The notes below the pieces were generated by a model. That model was given only the letters and a program-made list of their open reading frames with translations, was not told where the DNA came from and searched no databases. Of a stretch of 64,000 nucleotides of DNA, positions 51,201 to 64,000 are shown piece after piece. The stretch covers positions 124,001 to 188,000 of the forward strand of contig VXBP01004470.1 in assembly GCA_013400115.1 (NCBI GenBank). Reading direction: 5' to 3'. The translations under genes were made by a program, and so were the position numbers. This DNA is from Rhinopomastus cyanomelas (Eukaryota > Chordata > Aves > Bucerotiformes > Rhinopomastidae). Positions within the stretch are counted from its first letter, which is position 1. Every line of letters starts with the position of its first letter.

Positions 51201-51989
51201 CATAACCTCACTTTTTCTCCTCTCACTCTCCTTGCCCTTCTTTTCTCTTCACTGTTCACCTCATCTGCAGTGGTGTCATATGATCTTTCTGAATGTCAAG
51301 TAAATGCAGACTGCAGTCAGCATTACCAAATTGCTTTCCTGCCAAAAAAGTCTCTTTTTGTGTGCCATGACCCATCATCTCACAGTTAGCTGCAAGTCAT
51401 TCTGATTCCTGAATTTACAATATATTTTGTATTTAATGAGCTGTTAAACATTATGCACTTTTAAAGTTCATCTTTTCTGACTAACTGCATTCCTCCTGAT
51501 AATTATAGCTTTAGAAAGAAACAATTAATTTGAAACTAGTTCTGCAACAGAAGTGACATTATTTAGGTAGCATTCCTCCATAGCCATGCTCTAGGGATTT
51601 TCTCATTAGAAGTTATTTATATTTGGAAACTCCTTGAGACCATTATATGAGTCCAACAGCCACCATGTCTTCATCAATAATATAGACAAGACTACTGCAT
51701 ATGCTATTTTAACCAAACAAAAAATAAAAATAGATACGTGGACAGGTGAATAGTTGGTTTTTGCTATGACTAAACAAAATAAATTCATGTTCTTTCACCA
51801 CCCCAGGAAAAAGTTTTGAGTAATCTTAAGCACAAAACCAAATAGTATTCCCTATGTCTTGCATAGATGCAGACATTTTGGAATTGGAATGTTGTTCTTA
51901 TGTATTCTTTGAGTAATGTTAATACTAAATTCACTAGAATATTACATCTAATAAAAGGTTTCAAAAATTACAGATGATTCAGTAACAAC

Positions 51990-52112
51990 ACTGTGGATGT
52001 CTCCTCCCTGGAAGTGTTCGAGACCGGGTTGTATGGGGCTTTGAAAAGCCTGGTCTAGTGAGAAGTGTCCCTGCCCATGGCAATAGAGATTGGGAAAAGA
52101 TGATCTTTAAAG
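51990..52112 (+). mobile_element. CR1 LINE 3' tail
   Basis: It contains 'ctcctccctggaagtgttcg', 'tgggaaaagatgatctttaa' and 'gtgtccctgcccatggcaa'. The terminal repeat is missing or run into the next, inverted copy. Confidence 0.82.
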
Positions 52113-52121
52113 TCACACAGA

Positions 52122-53160
52122 ACGACAGAATCACAGAATGTTAGAGATTGGGAGGGACCTCAAAAGATCATCTAGTCCAGTCTTCCCCACTAGAGCAGGA
52201 TCACCTAGATCAAGTCATACAGGAACAGGTTTCAAATGTCTCAAAAGAAGGAGACTCCACAATCCACCTGGGCAGCCCCTTCCAGTGCACCGTCACCCTC
52301 ACTGTGAAGAAGTTTCTTCTGATATTGATATGGAACCTCCTCTGTTCCAGGGTAGACCCACTGCCTTTTGTCCTATCATTAGATGACACTGAGAATAGCC
52401 TGGCTCCATCCTCCTGACACCCATCCTTTCCTATTCATAAACATTAATGAGGTCACCCATAAGTCTCCTTTTTTCCAAGCTAAAGAGACCCAGCTCCCTC
52501 AGCCTTTCCTTATTAGGGAGATGTTCTACTCCCTTCATTATCTTTGTGGCTCTGTGCTGGACTCTCTCAAGCAGTTCTGTGTCCTTCTTGAACTGAATGT
52601 CCCAGAACTGGACACAATATTCCAGATGTGGTCTCACAAGTGCAGAGTAGACGGGGAGGGGAACGTCTCCTAGTCTACTAACCACCTCTCTTCTGATCCA
52701 CCCCAGGATGCCGTTGGCCTTCTTGGCCACAAGGGCCCATTGCTGGCTCATGGTCATCCTGTTGTCCATCAGGACCCCTAGGTCCCTTTCTCCTATGATG
52801 CTCTCCAACAGGTCAGTCCCCAACCTATCTTGGTACCTGGGGTTGTTCTTGCCCAGATGCCAGAGTCTACACTGGCCCTTGTTATATAGTTAATTAAATT
52901 TCTCCCTGCCCAACTTTCCAGCCTGTACAGGTCCCTCTGAATGGCAGCACAGTCTGTTGGGGTGTTGGCCACTCCTCCTAGCTTTGTGTGATCAGCAAAC
53001 ATCTGCTGTCATCAGCTGACAGTGCACTCTGATCTCTCATCCATGTCATTAATGAATGTATTGAATAGTACGGGTCCCAGTACTGATTCTTGGGGGACTC
53101 CACTAGATACAGGCCTCCAACTAGACTCTGTCCCATTGACCACTACTGCTAAACCGTTTT
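52122..53160 (-). mobile_element. CR1 LINE, 1-kb 3' portion with broken reverse transcriptase end
   Basis: On the minus strand this copy runs from within the reverse-transcriptase region of ORF2 to the CR1 3' end. An open 130-codon stretch at 52,431-52,823 includes GERDLGVLMDNRMTMSQQWA, ALVRPHLEYCVQFWD and LRELGLFSLEKRRLMGDLIN, the C-terminal part of CR1 ORF2. Upstream, DHTKLGGVANTPTDCAAIQR and (before it) SVLGPVLFNTFINDMDER lie in separate blocks because of frameshifts. The copy is 5'-truncated and cannot encode a working enzyme. It is the best-preserved CR1 in the window. Confidence 0.95.
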
Positions 53161-54519
53161 ATGATAAGTAACTTCAACCTTTATTGCTTTCAAGTCCTAT
53201 TACATCTGTGTATGTGTTAAAATCAGTAATATCTACTAGCTCAGGCTATATAATCTTAGTCATTGTGGTTAATTATATCTTGTTATTAGATACTAACTAA
53301 ACAAACATTCTGCCAATACCCTAGATTGTGGGTACCAATTAGTGGAAAGGTACCAAGAACCTTTCCATTAATTTCAGTATTTCAGTTTTTACTCCACTAC
53401 TTAGAGTTTTTTCCCACTACTTTAGCAAGTATGAAAATTGTTTTCAGATGGAAACTTTGGCCATGACCCACCCATGATATGTATATTCTAAAAAGTCTTC
53501 GTCATTCAGGTTTGAACCTTGCATTCAAGCTGTAGTAAAGGCAAGTCTTTAATGGACTTCCTTCAGTTGTGGCGTTTCTGAGCTCGTGCCTAGTCCTCAC
53601 AGAATGTTTGTGGGAAAAATATTGAAAATGTTCCTGAGGGAGAATTCCTTTCTCTGAATCAGTAAATGCTAATTTAAAGTGAACACAATCTACATATGAT
53701 TGAAATATGTCCTGAGAGGTTTTAGAATCCTCATTCACCTTCCTAGTTGGTGGGTGTGTTGCGTGTCTCCTGCTCTGTTGGATCCTGTAAGATCACAGTT
53801 TTCCTGAGCCTTATGTGCCTGCTCTCCCTTTTACAGAAACTAACTAAGTATAAAGATGAGTAAGCAGCTAAGCGGGTATCTTCACTGCTCCCCTCATTTC
53901 TCTTGAAGCTGGAACTTTTTGGTTTAGCACTGCTTCATTTCAATTGCAATCTCTTCTGGTTTCTTGGCATAGTAACATAGCAGGCCTAGTTCTGTCAGCT
54001 GAAATAAAGTATTTCTCACTAGTGAATGACTAAGGTGATTCAAAGCCAGATTTTTAAAGGAAAGTATTTTTTATTTCCCCAAACTTCCTGCTCATTAAAG
54101 AAAGAGATAAAATAAAGCCTGTGTAAATCCAATCCTATCTAAGCTTTGCTATTTTATTGGAAAAAGTAAGATGCTGTGTCCACAGCTATTCTGAGTTGCA
54201 TTTTGCAGTTTCTTCGTGTCTTTCTTTCAAGGTTTTAAATGACACAGTTGTTGGTAACTCATGGCATTCTTCCTGCAGAGACAATTTGGTTCTTTTAATT
54301 TATATACGTATTCTGATCTTTACCAGAAGATCTGTGTAACTTTTATCTAGCACCTGGAAAGAATGTGTTTCCAGTTACTGTCCAAGCTGTTACGACTTTA
54401 CGTTAACGCCTCTCCATAGGTATATTTATTTTCCTTATTAGTTACAGCTAGTACTTCTACTTGCATGTAAAATACATTTATGTGCAAATAAGTATATGAA
54501 TTTCAAAAAGTCATGAACT

Positions 54520-54957
54520 GAGTGAGTCCAGCATAGAGCAATGAGGATGATGAAGGAAGTGGAACACCTCACTTATAAGGAGAGGCTGAGGGAGCTGGGA
54601 GCTGGAGAAGACTGAGGAGTGACCTCATTAATATCTGTAAATATGTGAAGGGTGAGTGTCAGGAAGATGGAGTCAGGCTCTTCTCAGTGTCATCTAGTGA
54701 TAGGACAAGGGGCAATGGGTGTGAGCTGGAACATAGAAGGTTCCATATAAACATCAGAAGGAACTTCTTCCCAGTGAGGGTGACAGAGCACTGGCATGAG
54801 CTACCCAGGGGAGTTGTGGAGTCTCCTCTGGAGATATTTAAAACCCACCTGGATGTGTTCCTGTGTGACTTGGTCTAGGTGATCCTGCTGTGTCAGGGGG
54901 ACTGGACTAGATGATCTTTCGAGGTCCCTTCCAAACCCTAATGATTCTATGATTGTA
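54520..54957 (+). mobile_element. CR1 LINE fragment, 3' end
   Basis: It begins 'gagtccagcatagagcaatg', passes through 'ataaggagaggctgagggag' and 'gataggacaaggggcaatgg', and ends 'cgaggtcccttccaaaccct' and aatgattctatgattg. It is a young-looking copy. Confidence 0.96.
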
Positions 54958-57900
54958 AATGAATTACTTTGTCACAGTCAGAAGGTTAATATGTAGCAGT
55001 CTACATTGTCAACAGAAACTGTGAGATAAATGTGCATTATTTTGCTGTAAATAAAGTGCATTTGTGGTTCAGCAGTGGGCTGTGGAGTTCAGAGCATAAT
55101 AATGACAGACTGACCACTGTTAAGGTTGGTTCTGGCTAATTTAACTGTTACTCAGTTGGTCTTTAACAAAGGATGAGTCAGGCATATCATAATGATTTCA
55201 GATACTAGATTATGGGTCATTTTGGAGGGGCTAGTGGCGATGTTTAAGCTCTCTACATAATGATGTGTTTGCTCCCATAATGTGATTGTTTCTAACAGGA
55301 ATTCTTATTGAAGAATCTTTCTTTTTAATCTCTCCTTTCCCTTTATGTTAGGAAAGTTCTTGAACCTAATTAATTGTCCATGTCTGTGATTGGACCCCAC
55401 TGGAAAATACAATAACATAGTGGACAAACAATTTCTCTGTTTGGTTTTGTCTGCTGTTTCTGAGGTTCTCCAGTGACTGTGGTCTTGATAAAGTCATTTA
55501 GTTTTATCTACTACTTCTCTTTTGTGAAGAAGAACACGAGTTGCTCTGTTAAGGAACTTCAGTAATGGCTGAAGCCAGAGAACAAGTGAGACTAGACTCT
55601 AACAAAAGAAGGAAATGAGGATTTGTGAATAATACTGCTTGTACTTTGACAAGTTCTTTGTCATATCCTTTCTGTTGGTTAGTGGTAGCCAGTGTTTCAA
55701 GTAACACTTAGAGAAGGACTTATATAATACTAATTTGTGCAGGCATTGAACAGTCATTCCTGTTTTGGAGGAAAGAATCTGTACCTGGCCTCTGCCTTCT
55801 TTTCTATTTTTATTTGGTGCTCTTTTCACATTTGTGGAAGACATTTCATTATGTTTTCCAGCAATGTCGAACCATACAATGGAGACAGATATCTGCCTAC
55901 AACTTTTGGTGGAACCCTGGTTTGTTAGGCTTTTTCATTCCTAACTATTGTAAATAGTTTCTAGCATTGAAGACGACAGAACCGTAATTGGGGAAGAGGA
56001 GAATGCTGAAGGGCTTGTGCATGTTCTTCCTTTTTTAATTTAAACAATCTTTAACTTAGGCTTCTGTCCAAGAAACACTTCCTTTGATAAATGAAACTGA
56101 ATCTATTTTTCCAATGGATTTGTTGCAAGTTTTTTATTTTCAATTTGTGATTGAATGAAATAATGTCTTTTATTAGTAATGAGGTACTGTTAAAAACTTT
56201 TATCTCCTTATAAATCCATTCTTCTACAAAAGAAAATCTACGTTAAACGTCCCTCACTGCAATGCACAGCAAAGCAAACTACTTTAGCACTGGTGTAAGA
56301 AGAGAGCACAACTCTTTGGTTTTAATTTTGCGAGTGTATTCGGTTATAGCAGCAATTATCTATGAAAGTTTTAATTTACCAGTTAAATTTCCAAAGAACT
56401 TGTTATGATTCCTGAACTAGGTCGTCTTTTTTCCTGTCTCTTTGCTGTTTGAGGGCACTTCTTCCCACTTCTGAATGCTTTCAAGCCCCAATACCTTTAT
56501 CTCTCTTTCAGCAGAGCTGTCGTTTTGCCATTGCAGAGTGCACACTGACCTTCAACACTGGGCTGCCTTGTCAGCTTTTTTGTTGAATAGAGCAGACAGA
56601 AAATGTTTAAATGCAAAATCATTTTTTGTTACTAAGAATTGAGTGTAGCAAAATATAAAATAGATTTTAAAACATAGGCTGTCTTTTTCATCATGCTCTT
56701 TAGTTTATCTCTTCCATCTGGTAGCCCAGGTTGGTTTGGCATATGTACTTTCTCAAAGATCTGTGTGACACAGCAGCTCTTTGAGAAAAAGTTAAAGGAC
56801 TTGAGCAAGACATCACAAACAGGACAGAGATGCAGCTAACTTTGCAAATGCTAGCAGGCCTGCCATTAGTGTTGGTTATTAAAACACAATCATATCCCTT
56901 TGTGGTTAACTCCATGCATTCAGTTTCTCTGCCAGCCTTCAATAGTGTAAAGCTTTCAGAGTACTGCATACCTCCTTTTGAGTTCCAGTCTCTGAGGTGA
57001 TGAAGAAAGTTTCAAACCTGCTCAGATGGCCTAGATCTGTCACAGAAAAGAGTGTGGAGTCTTCACATAACCAATACTGATATTCTGAAATTCACTCTAT
57101 GAAGCTCCTATAATAAAAGATTGTTGGGTGGCTGATTTTGTTAAAAAGGTGAAAGTAGATCCAGCTTTCAATGTTTTCAACACTAATAAATGTTTTGGTT
57201 GGAATTTACGTTTTAATTGATATTAGGAAGTCCAGAAGCTGGAGAACAGCTGTAACTGTGTTTTACAACCATCTTGTGTTGCTTGTTCAGCCTTAATATC
57301 TTTTTCTCAGCAATTAAATTTTATTATTCGGAATAGTAGAGCCAGATGTAGCAGTGGTTTCATAGGTCTCATAGTACTGTGTTTCCTGTTCAAAAGTATA
57401 GTAGTCATTTCATTTTTTGAAGTTACTCTTTGTAATCTTGAAGCCTCTGCTTGAGAAAGTATTAAATCCCATGGTGTGTGAAAAAGACTAATAATGTTGC
57501 ATCATCAACTAAAATTCCTGAGCCGGCCTACAGACTCTGAAAAGAACACCATTTCAGACATCTACTTTTCTTTCTCAAGAAGAAGCCTTCAAAACCCACA
57601 AAACACGAGCTACACAGGATTAAACATAAATGCAACTTTAGTTGTGACTCATTTTGTTGTTAGATAATAAACATTTGCAAAGCTACAATAAAATTTACAA
57701 TACCCTGTTTAATGGAAAATAGAAACCCTTTAAGAGAGACTTAAGTGATGTGCAAATGGTGAAAGACCTCGTTGCTGCTTTGTGAAATTTAAAGATGAGC
57801 AGGCCCACTGCTGCTTATTTTTTGGTGTCAGGAATTTAGGTCATAGCCTTCAAAAAGAAACAGCAGAAGCAGGATTCAGTTGGAGACTGACACTTGAAAC

Positions 57901-59002
57901 AAATGTCCATTTTAACGAGGTACGTGTGAAGCAGTTACTTGAGCTTCATAGTCAAGGAGGGGCCAGGGCAGGGTTCAGATGCATAACATAATTTAAAACA
58001 CTCTGGATTATTTTATCTGGCCTCCAGGTGCTCCTCCAGACAGGTGCAGAAGTCTTTCCAGTCTTTTCCCTTGGACATCTCAGATGATTCTAGATGGGTA
58101 TTTTCAGGCACCTGAGTCTGGGTTCTTATCAATAGACCGGTAGAGTAATTCTTTTTGCTCTAAAACAGGTACTTATTTTGGATGAGCTGAATTGTACTTC
58201 AAGTCACAACAGGCTGGTTAAGTTGAAATAACTTGCCTTAATGGTGTATTTTAACTATTTCTAGTGAGAATATTAGATGTGTCAAAGTATCTGAGATATA
58301 TGGATGGTGTTTATATAGCACTGTATTAGATCTATGACATGTCAAACGTCATGTTTACATGTTACAAGAACAGAGTACTTGTATTTCAATGCCTAAATTT
58401 ATATTGGAGGCAATTTCTGCTAAAACTTTAGTTTTGTCGCTTTCTTTGGCCATCATTTAGTGATGTAGTCAAAAGCAAAGTCAAAATGTGTGAAAAAAAT
58501 ACTTTGGTCCCCATTCAATAGCTGGATCTTCAGCTGAGGACAGAAAAATCTTGGAGTTACAAACATATTAATCAAACTGGGTAAGCAAGATTTAATGTTT
58601 GTGATAATTCTAAGAGTAGGCCCAGAAAACTTTATTTCACCTTTCCTTCTAAATCATAAAGAGCATGACATTAATTACATCTTGTTTCTCAGGTCAACTT
58701 TTGTTGCTGAGAGCATCATCTAGAAGGATAGTTAACTTAAAAACAAGCATTTATTGGACTAGGGTGTAATAGGGGGCAATTAGAGGAAGAGTTTCCACAT
58801 GAATAAGCATATGTTGAATGTGTGTCGAAATCTACTAATGGACTTCCAAAGCAATAAACGAAATGCACAGTCCAGAAAGAGGCATATTCTATATTAATTA
58901 TTTTTGCAGTGGTGGCACTTAGCATAACCAGTCTGCAGTGAGGTGCTGAACAAAGATAAACCAAGAGATAGTTTTTGTCCTTTATTTTTGGCTTACTGGT
59001 CT

Positions 59003-59325
59003 GGTTGGAAAAGACCTGTGGGATCATCGAGTTGAACCATCTACCCTACTTTACAAGTTCACCCCTAAACCATATCACTCAACACCTCATCCAAATGATC
59101 TTTAAACACATCCAGGGATCGCGATTCAACCACCTCCCTGGAAAGCCTATTCCAGTGCCTGACCACCCTTTCTGTGAAAAAATTCTTCCTAATATCTAGT
59201 CTAAATCTACCCTGTTGTAACTTGAATCCATTCCTTCTTGTTCTGTCACTAATTGCTTGTGAGGAGAGACCAGTGCCAACGTCTCCACAATGTCCTTTCA
59301 GGTGGTTGTAGAGACCGATAATTGT
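59003..59325 (-). mobile_element. CR1 LINE fragment
   Basis: It contains 'ttggaaaagacctgtgggat', 'attcaaccacctccctggaa', 'gcctattccagtgcctgacc' and 'ccattccttcttgttctgtc'. The reverse-strand CR1 3' region is well recognisable. Confidence 0.93.
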
Positions 59326-61224
59326 ATTTATTGAGTTAGTCTTGGATCTGAACCACTGTCTTGGACCTGTTGACTAGAATTTTTCTTAATGTTTCATTAA
59401 CTTGTTGTGTGACTTGGCAGTGGCAGTGGTCCATGATCCAATTTTTAAAAAGTAGTTTTAATTGCAAGAAATGATGCAAATACCCAAAGATTTAATATTT
59501 GGAAAAGAGGTTTCACATGCTACTTATAATACAGACATAAAATAGTTTATGGAGGGAAAATTGTAAGCTTCTCGAAAGAATTTGAGGATTTCACTTAATT
59601 CAGTGAATAAACATTATCCTTCATATGTAATTAGCTGCTGTCTCTTACAACAACAACAAAAAGTTATAAAATTGTTTAAAAAAATGCCCGTATAAGGAAA
59701 ACAAAATTAGAATTGCAAGTACATTATTACAATTGGTAATTTGCAGTAATTGTTATCACAGACTTCAAAGCTAATAGCCTAATCTGTCTTTAAATGTTAA
59801 GAGTGGATTGATATACTTAGATGGATGGATACCTTTTAAAACCCTAGGGACTGACTATAATAGAATGAGCTTAGCAATTTGTTTAGCTAAACTGGTGGCG
59901 AATGCTGTTTAGGTATAAAAGAATGCAGGATGAACTTTGTTGAGCCCTGACTCAAGGTGACCATTACATGTTGACCAAGTTTTGACCAAGCCATGAGCCT
60001 GCATATGGCTAGAGTACCCATAAGCTATATGGGAGCATCTTTAAAGCAAGACTTGCAGTGGCTACCTACAATTCTTTAATTCTTTACTGAATTAACAAAA
60101 ATGCATTTTACAAAAACAAGTACAAACAGCTGCCCAGGAACACTTGTGCAAATTGTAATGTTTCTACTGAATCCATTTCATTCTCTTCTCCATATCCCTT
60201 GGATGAGATAGAAGTATGTGAAGGTGGTAACACAGCATGGGCTTGAAGAAGCAGCTGACATGCTCTACACATGCATCTGTATCTGCTGGAAACAAAAGCA
60301 GACCTTGAGAAAGAACAGAAAACAAAGCTGATTTATCTACTTTTTGATTGCTTACACAGTGGGGGCCATGTAAATTTATTTTGCAGGACCGATATTAATC
60401 AGGATGCATATATACAGTGCTTGCAGTGAGATCTGTCAAGAGTTATTAAGTTCTTTCTCCACATTAAGCAGATTGCAATATTAAATTGGATTAACTGTTT
60501 GCATTGCATTTGAAGCAGTACCTTTGTAGCTTTTGGCAGGTTTTATTTAGATTGCTATGTAGTTGTATTTATAATTATCCCCCATTTTTGTAATAAAAAA
60601 TGAGGGAGATAACAAAACTTCAGAAGCCTTTCCGAATTGTTTTACCATCTATTTCCTCACAAGACTTTCCAAATGAGTATATTAGCATTGTTTGCATTCT
60701 TAGTATGTCATACAGTTTCTTTTTCATAGCAGCGCAGAAGAGAGCATTGGGAACGCTGTCACTAAATATTGGTTTTCATGCGACTTCCATTCTAAACCTA
60801 GGCCATAAATCTGCTTTCTGGGGAGTTCACTTGATTTTTCTTAGTGCCCAGCTGACTTCCTGGGCTACTCAATCTTCCCAGCTTCTTCAGTCAAAGCGTT
60901 TTTTGGAGAGGAGGTCTGTACTTTTAGCTGATGCATGCTCATGGTGCTTCATATTAGGGATATGAAGTCCTTCTATTAACCTCACTTAGGATTTGCAGTT
61001 CTGCTACTCCAAGTGGAAACTTTCTGTAAGCACAGATTAAGACTGCATGTGTAAAGTCAGAGACAGCCTGCATAAGTTACTGTCATTTGTGCAGGTGAAA
61101 CTATTATGAGCAGACAGTCCAGCCCTTAAGCTGAAAAAAACCCCAACCCAACCCACTGTATTTTAATAAAGTTCTCTAATTAAAATGCTTGTAAATCTAT
61201 CTGTCCTGAGGAATCCTGACTCAG

Positions 61225-61417
61225 AAACCCTTCTCCAACACACTGGAATGGACTGCCCAAGGAGGTGGTGGAGCCCCCATCCATGAAGGCTTTTAAGAAA
61301 AGAATGGACATGGCTCTTAGTGCTGTGGTCTAGGTGATTGTGGTGATGTTCGATCACAGGCTGGACTTGATGGTCTTCGAGGTCTTTTCCAGCCTCAATA
61401 ATTCTGTGATTCTGGAT
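61225..61417 (+). mobile_element. CR1 LINE fragment, 3' end
   Basis: It contains 'ggaatggactgcccaaggag', 'gcttttaagaaaagaatgga', 'ctggacttgatggtcttcga' and a terminal aattctgtgattctgg. Confidence 0.9.
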
Positions 61418-64000
61418 GTGATTTAGAGCATCTTTAGGTCTCTCTCACTGAGATGCTGTTCTAAGAACTGCATCCTCATTGCACAGAGGATGAGTTGGCA
61501 TTTCTAGTTGAGATCATGTAGTTCAGTGATTGTAGCTATTATGCAGGACAGGTGACAAGGAGGACCTTTGCCTTTGTACTTCAATTAGAAAGCTTAGTTG
61601 GCCAGGCAATGCTGTCATGTCAGTTACAAGGTTAGACTCACTGTAGACTTTAGATGCTTTGGAGAATTGTTACAGTCTTAAGATAAAAATATGTGCAAAA
61701 ATTGATATCCAGTGCATTTTTAATTGTTGCATTCACAATTTGAGTCTCTAGGGAAACAACCTTGAAGCAATGATGACATTAGATAAAACAGAATTTGAAT
61801 CACTTTTACTGATCTCAACAGACTGAGACTAAATCTGAGTTTTCTGCAGGTGCTTTTGGTTGGTCCATAAACATGTCAAAACTTGGGCTGCAGGCAGAAA
61901 AATTTAATCTGATCAAATGTACGTGTTTTCTGGTAGTTTAAGACTATTATATGTTGGTCCTTGATACGTGTTGAATCCTTTTAAATTGTGCAGAGGACTG
62001 CTTTTATGACTGTGCCTGTAATTATTGAAAATTATGTATTTCCACATGATGGTTTGGAGAGCAATTTTCAAAATTGTGGAAAATGAGAGCTTGAATAGCT
62101 ATGCAGTTATCTAGGATGACCTGGACTATTTGCATTGACCTGTTTTAATTTTAAATGACAAAGCATCTCCTTTTGCAAATCCTACCTCACACATTGTTTG
62201 ATTTTTATCATATCACTATGTTGTTGATGATTCTGTATAGAGGAACTTCGATATCCTCAGTTTGGGAGTATATGTGGTGTGTCTCATACCATGTAGAGTA
62301 CAGCAGCCCTAGTGATTGCTTACTGAAATGGAAGTGGTTTTGTTTTGTAGGAAGATTTGTAAACCAGGCTTCCTTTTTAGGTCTGGGCTGAAGGTATTGT
62401 TTTTATGTTCTTCAGGTATGGTACAGAAAAGTAAGACATTCGCTATAAAACTTTTTCTTTTACATGGGACCAGGTAAGGTTGAAGAAAATAACACTCTAT
62501 AGAAGACAGCATCCTCCATTTGAGAGCTGCTTGAGGGTAGCAGACTCTTGGAGGGGCTTGACACTCTTAATAAACACCTAACACAGATGAGTACTTGTAT
62601 GCAACTCATGCTCTGTCTGAAGCCAAGCAAGTGCTTTCAGAATCTTTAGGTAAAATTACTCACTTCACTCATGATGTGACCTTCAAAGGGCTTTTGGAGA
62701 TGCAGTGCTCATGAGATGAGAGCTCCATGGAGAAAGTTCGTCCTCATATTATCAGAAATAGTTTTAGAGTAAATAGAGAGGCCAAACAATTGAACCTGTG
62801 CATCTTGAAAGGAGTGCCAGATACAGGAGTGTGACAACACTAAAAATATTAAGTAAAACCAAAACCCTCATCCATTTTCAGAGCTAAGGACCTATTTTTA
62901 GAATAAAATCTGCCCTCAATGGTCAACTTGAAATAGAAAACAAAATCTTAAGAATGTCTTTCTTTCTTTGACCTTTACCACTTCATAAAGCTCAGCATAA
63001 TGTTGTTTACAATGCAAATATGGTTCAGTATTTTAGGAACAAGAAGTAAGATCTCAAGTTCTGGAAGGAGCTGAAAAATGAAGTGAAACTTTTGGATGCC
63101 CTTCAAAAACTTCAGATCCACAAAATCATAGATCGGTGAGCTTAGCTCATCTAGAGATTTCTCAAAGAAAGTGGTGTGTGTCTGGATCTGTGTCCCAGAG
63201 CATAGATGGTGTCAGAACTGTGCCTGTGAAAAATGGATCAAATACTAAATTTCATAATCTGTTTCTTTGATTGCCTGGAACAGAAGACAGTTCATAAAAA
63301 ATTGTTACGTTTCCATTTTCAAAATAAATTGGCTGTGATTCCAGGGAGGTTATTCAAATTGAGATGTTTGGTAATGACCTTGACGAAGAAGTAATATACA
63401 GTTTTTTTCCTGTCTTTGGATATTTTAAGGACTTTTAGATGTAACTGTCAGATGAAAAAGTGGCATGCTAATATGAATGACCCATAATAATCTAACGTTG
63501 ATTAGATTTTTTTCCTTGCCTGCTGAAGTGCTGTGGCTCACCTGCTTTGACTGTTACAGAAGGAAAAAAGAAGCAGCTTCTCTTCTGAGAGCTCTTGGGA
63601 TATTTATTTACAATTCAGCATCTATCCAATATTGTAATTTGGGGTGTGGGAAAAGTGATTTCCAAAGTGACAGATGACATGTCTGTGTGAAGCCAAACAA
63701 ATGAGAAAGTCCTTTTCATTGTCACATTAAGAACTCACTGAGGACTGTTACAAGGTCGGTTTGACAGAAGCAGCTCTGGCACCATAAGTGCTGGTGGTTG
63801 TGTCTAAATTCAGCTATCTGCTACCTGGGATATGAGATGCCCAGGACTAGGTCAGTGGTTTGGATGGGCAGTGCCAGCAGCAGGAAGGAACACAAGAAGG
63901 TTAAAAATTGTCACGGAGAGACACAGGGAGCAAGAACACGACAGGATCCACTACTTCAGTAGTTTTTGCTTGGAAGCATATTTCAAGGTCAGGGTAATTG

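Larger units (their letters stand above)
43692..64000 (+). other. Probable first intron of the TAFA2-like gene (at least 20 kb)
   Basis: This is downstream of the 43,691 donor. I find no convincing coding exon in it. It is AT-rich unique DNA with CR1 fragments near 52.0, 52.1-53.2, 54.5-55.0, 59.0-59.3 and 61.2-61.4 kb and a possible ancient repeat near 48.2 kb. Large first introns are typical of TAFA2. The longest ORF, 121 codons at 60,600-60,965, has no recognisable family. Confidence 0.5.

Noticed and set aside
52138..52673. Plus-strand ORFs of 82-96 codons
   Set aside because: They are shadows of the minus-strand CR1 element.
60600..60965. 121-codon plus-strand ORF
   Set aside because: It shows no family resemblance and in particular no TAFA2 signature (signal peptide plus cysteine-rich secreted domain). 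Probably chance.

Overview
This is nuclear DNA from a bird. It contains at least twenty fragments of CR1 non-LTR retrotransposons, including the typical avian CR1 3' end (a 'gaggtcccttccaa' box, then 'attctatgattctatga'-like repeats). The background is AT-rich, there are two sharp CpG islands, and one vertebrate gene is split by large introns. Species cannot be fixed from the sequence alone. No bacterial-style operons, CRISPR arrays, tRNA or rRNA genes were seen.

Region 1 (1 to about 30,460, minus strand) is the 5' part of USP15, ubiquitin-specific protease 15. Five coding exons (30,281-30,369; 15,190-15,317; 10,235-10,365; 7,844-7,970; 1,585-1,730) join in frame with GT/AG borders. They encode residues 1-207: the DUSP domain and most of the first ubiquitin-like domain. 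The catalytic domain lies beyond position 1. The CpG island at about 29,690-30,600 is its promoter and first exon.

Region 2 (about 30,460-43,260) is the interval between the two CpG islands. It is mostly unique AT-rich DNA plus CR1 fragments, with a GC-richer patch at 34.1-34.5 kb that holds a small signal-peptide-like ORF.

Region 3 (about 42,430-64,000, plus strand) opens with a second CpG island. It looks like the promoter and non-coding first exon of a divergent gene, with a splice donor at 43,691/43,692. From vertebrate gene order (TAFA2 lies upstream of and divergent from USP15 in human) this is probably TAFA2 (FAM19A2), but no TAFA2 coding exon was found. The remainder to 64,000 would then be its first intron, with CR1 copies that include a 1-kb piece carrying a broken reverse-transcriptase C-terminus.

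No dramatic undescribed system is evident. The best leads are a phase-compatible candidate cassette exon in USP15 intron 4, mirrored AAGATGGCGG motifs on both strands of the USP15 promoter, a small secreted-like ORF between the genes, and inverted CR1 pairs that could form double-stranded RNA.
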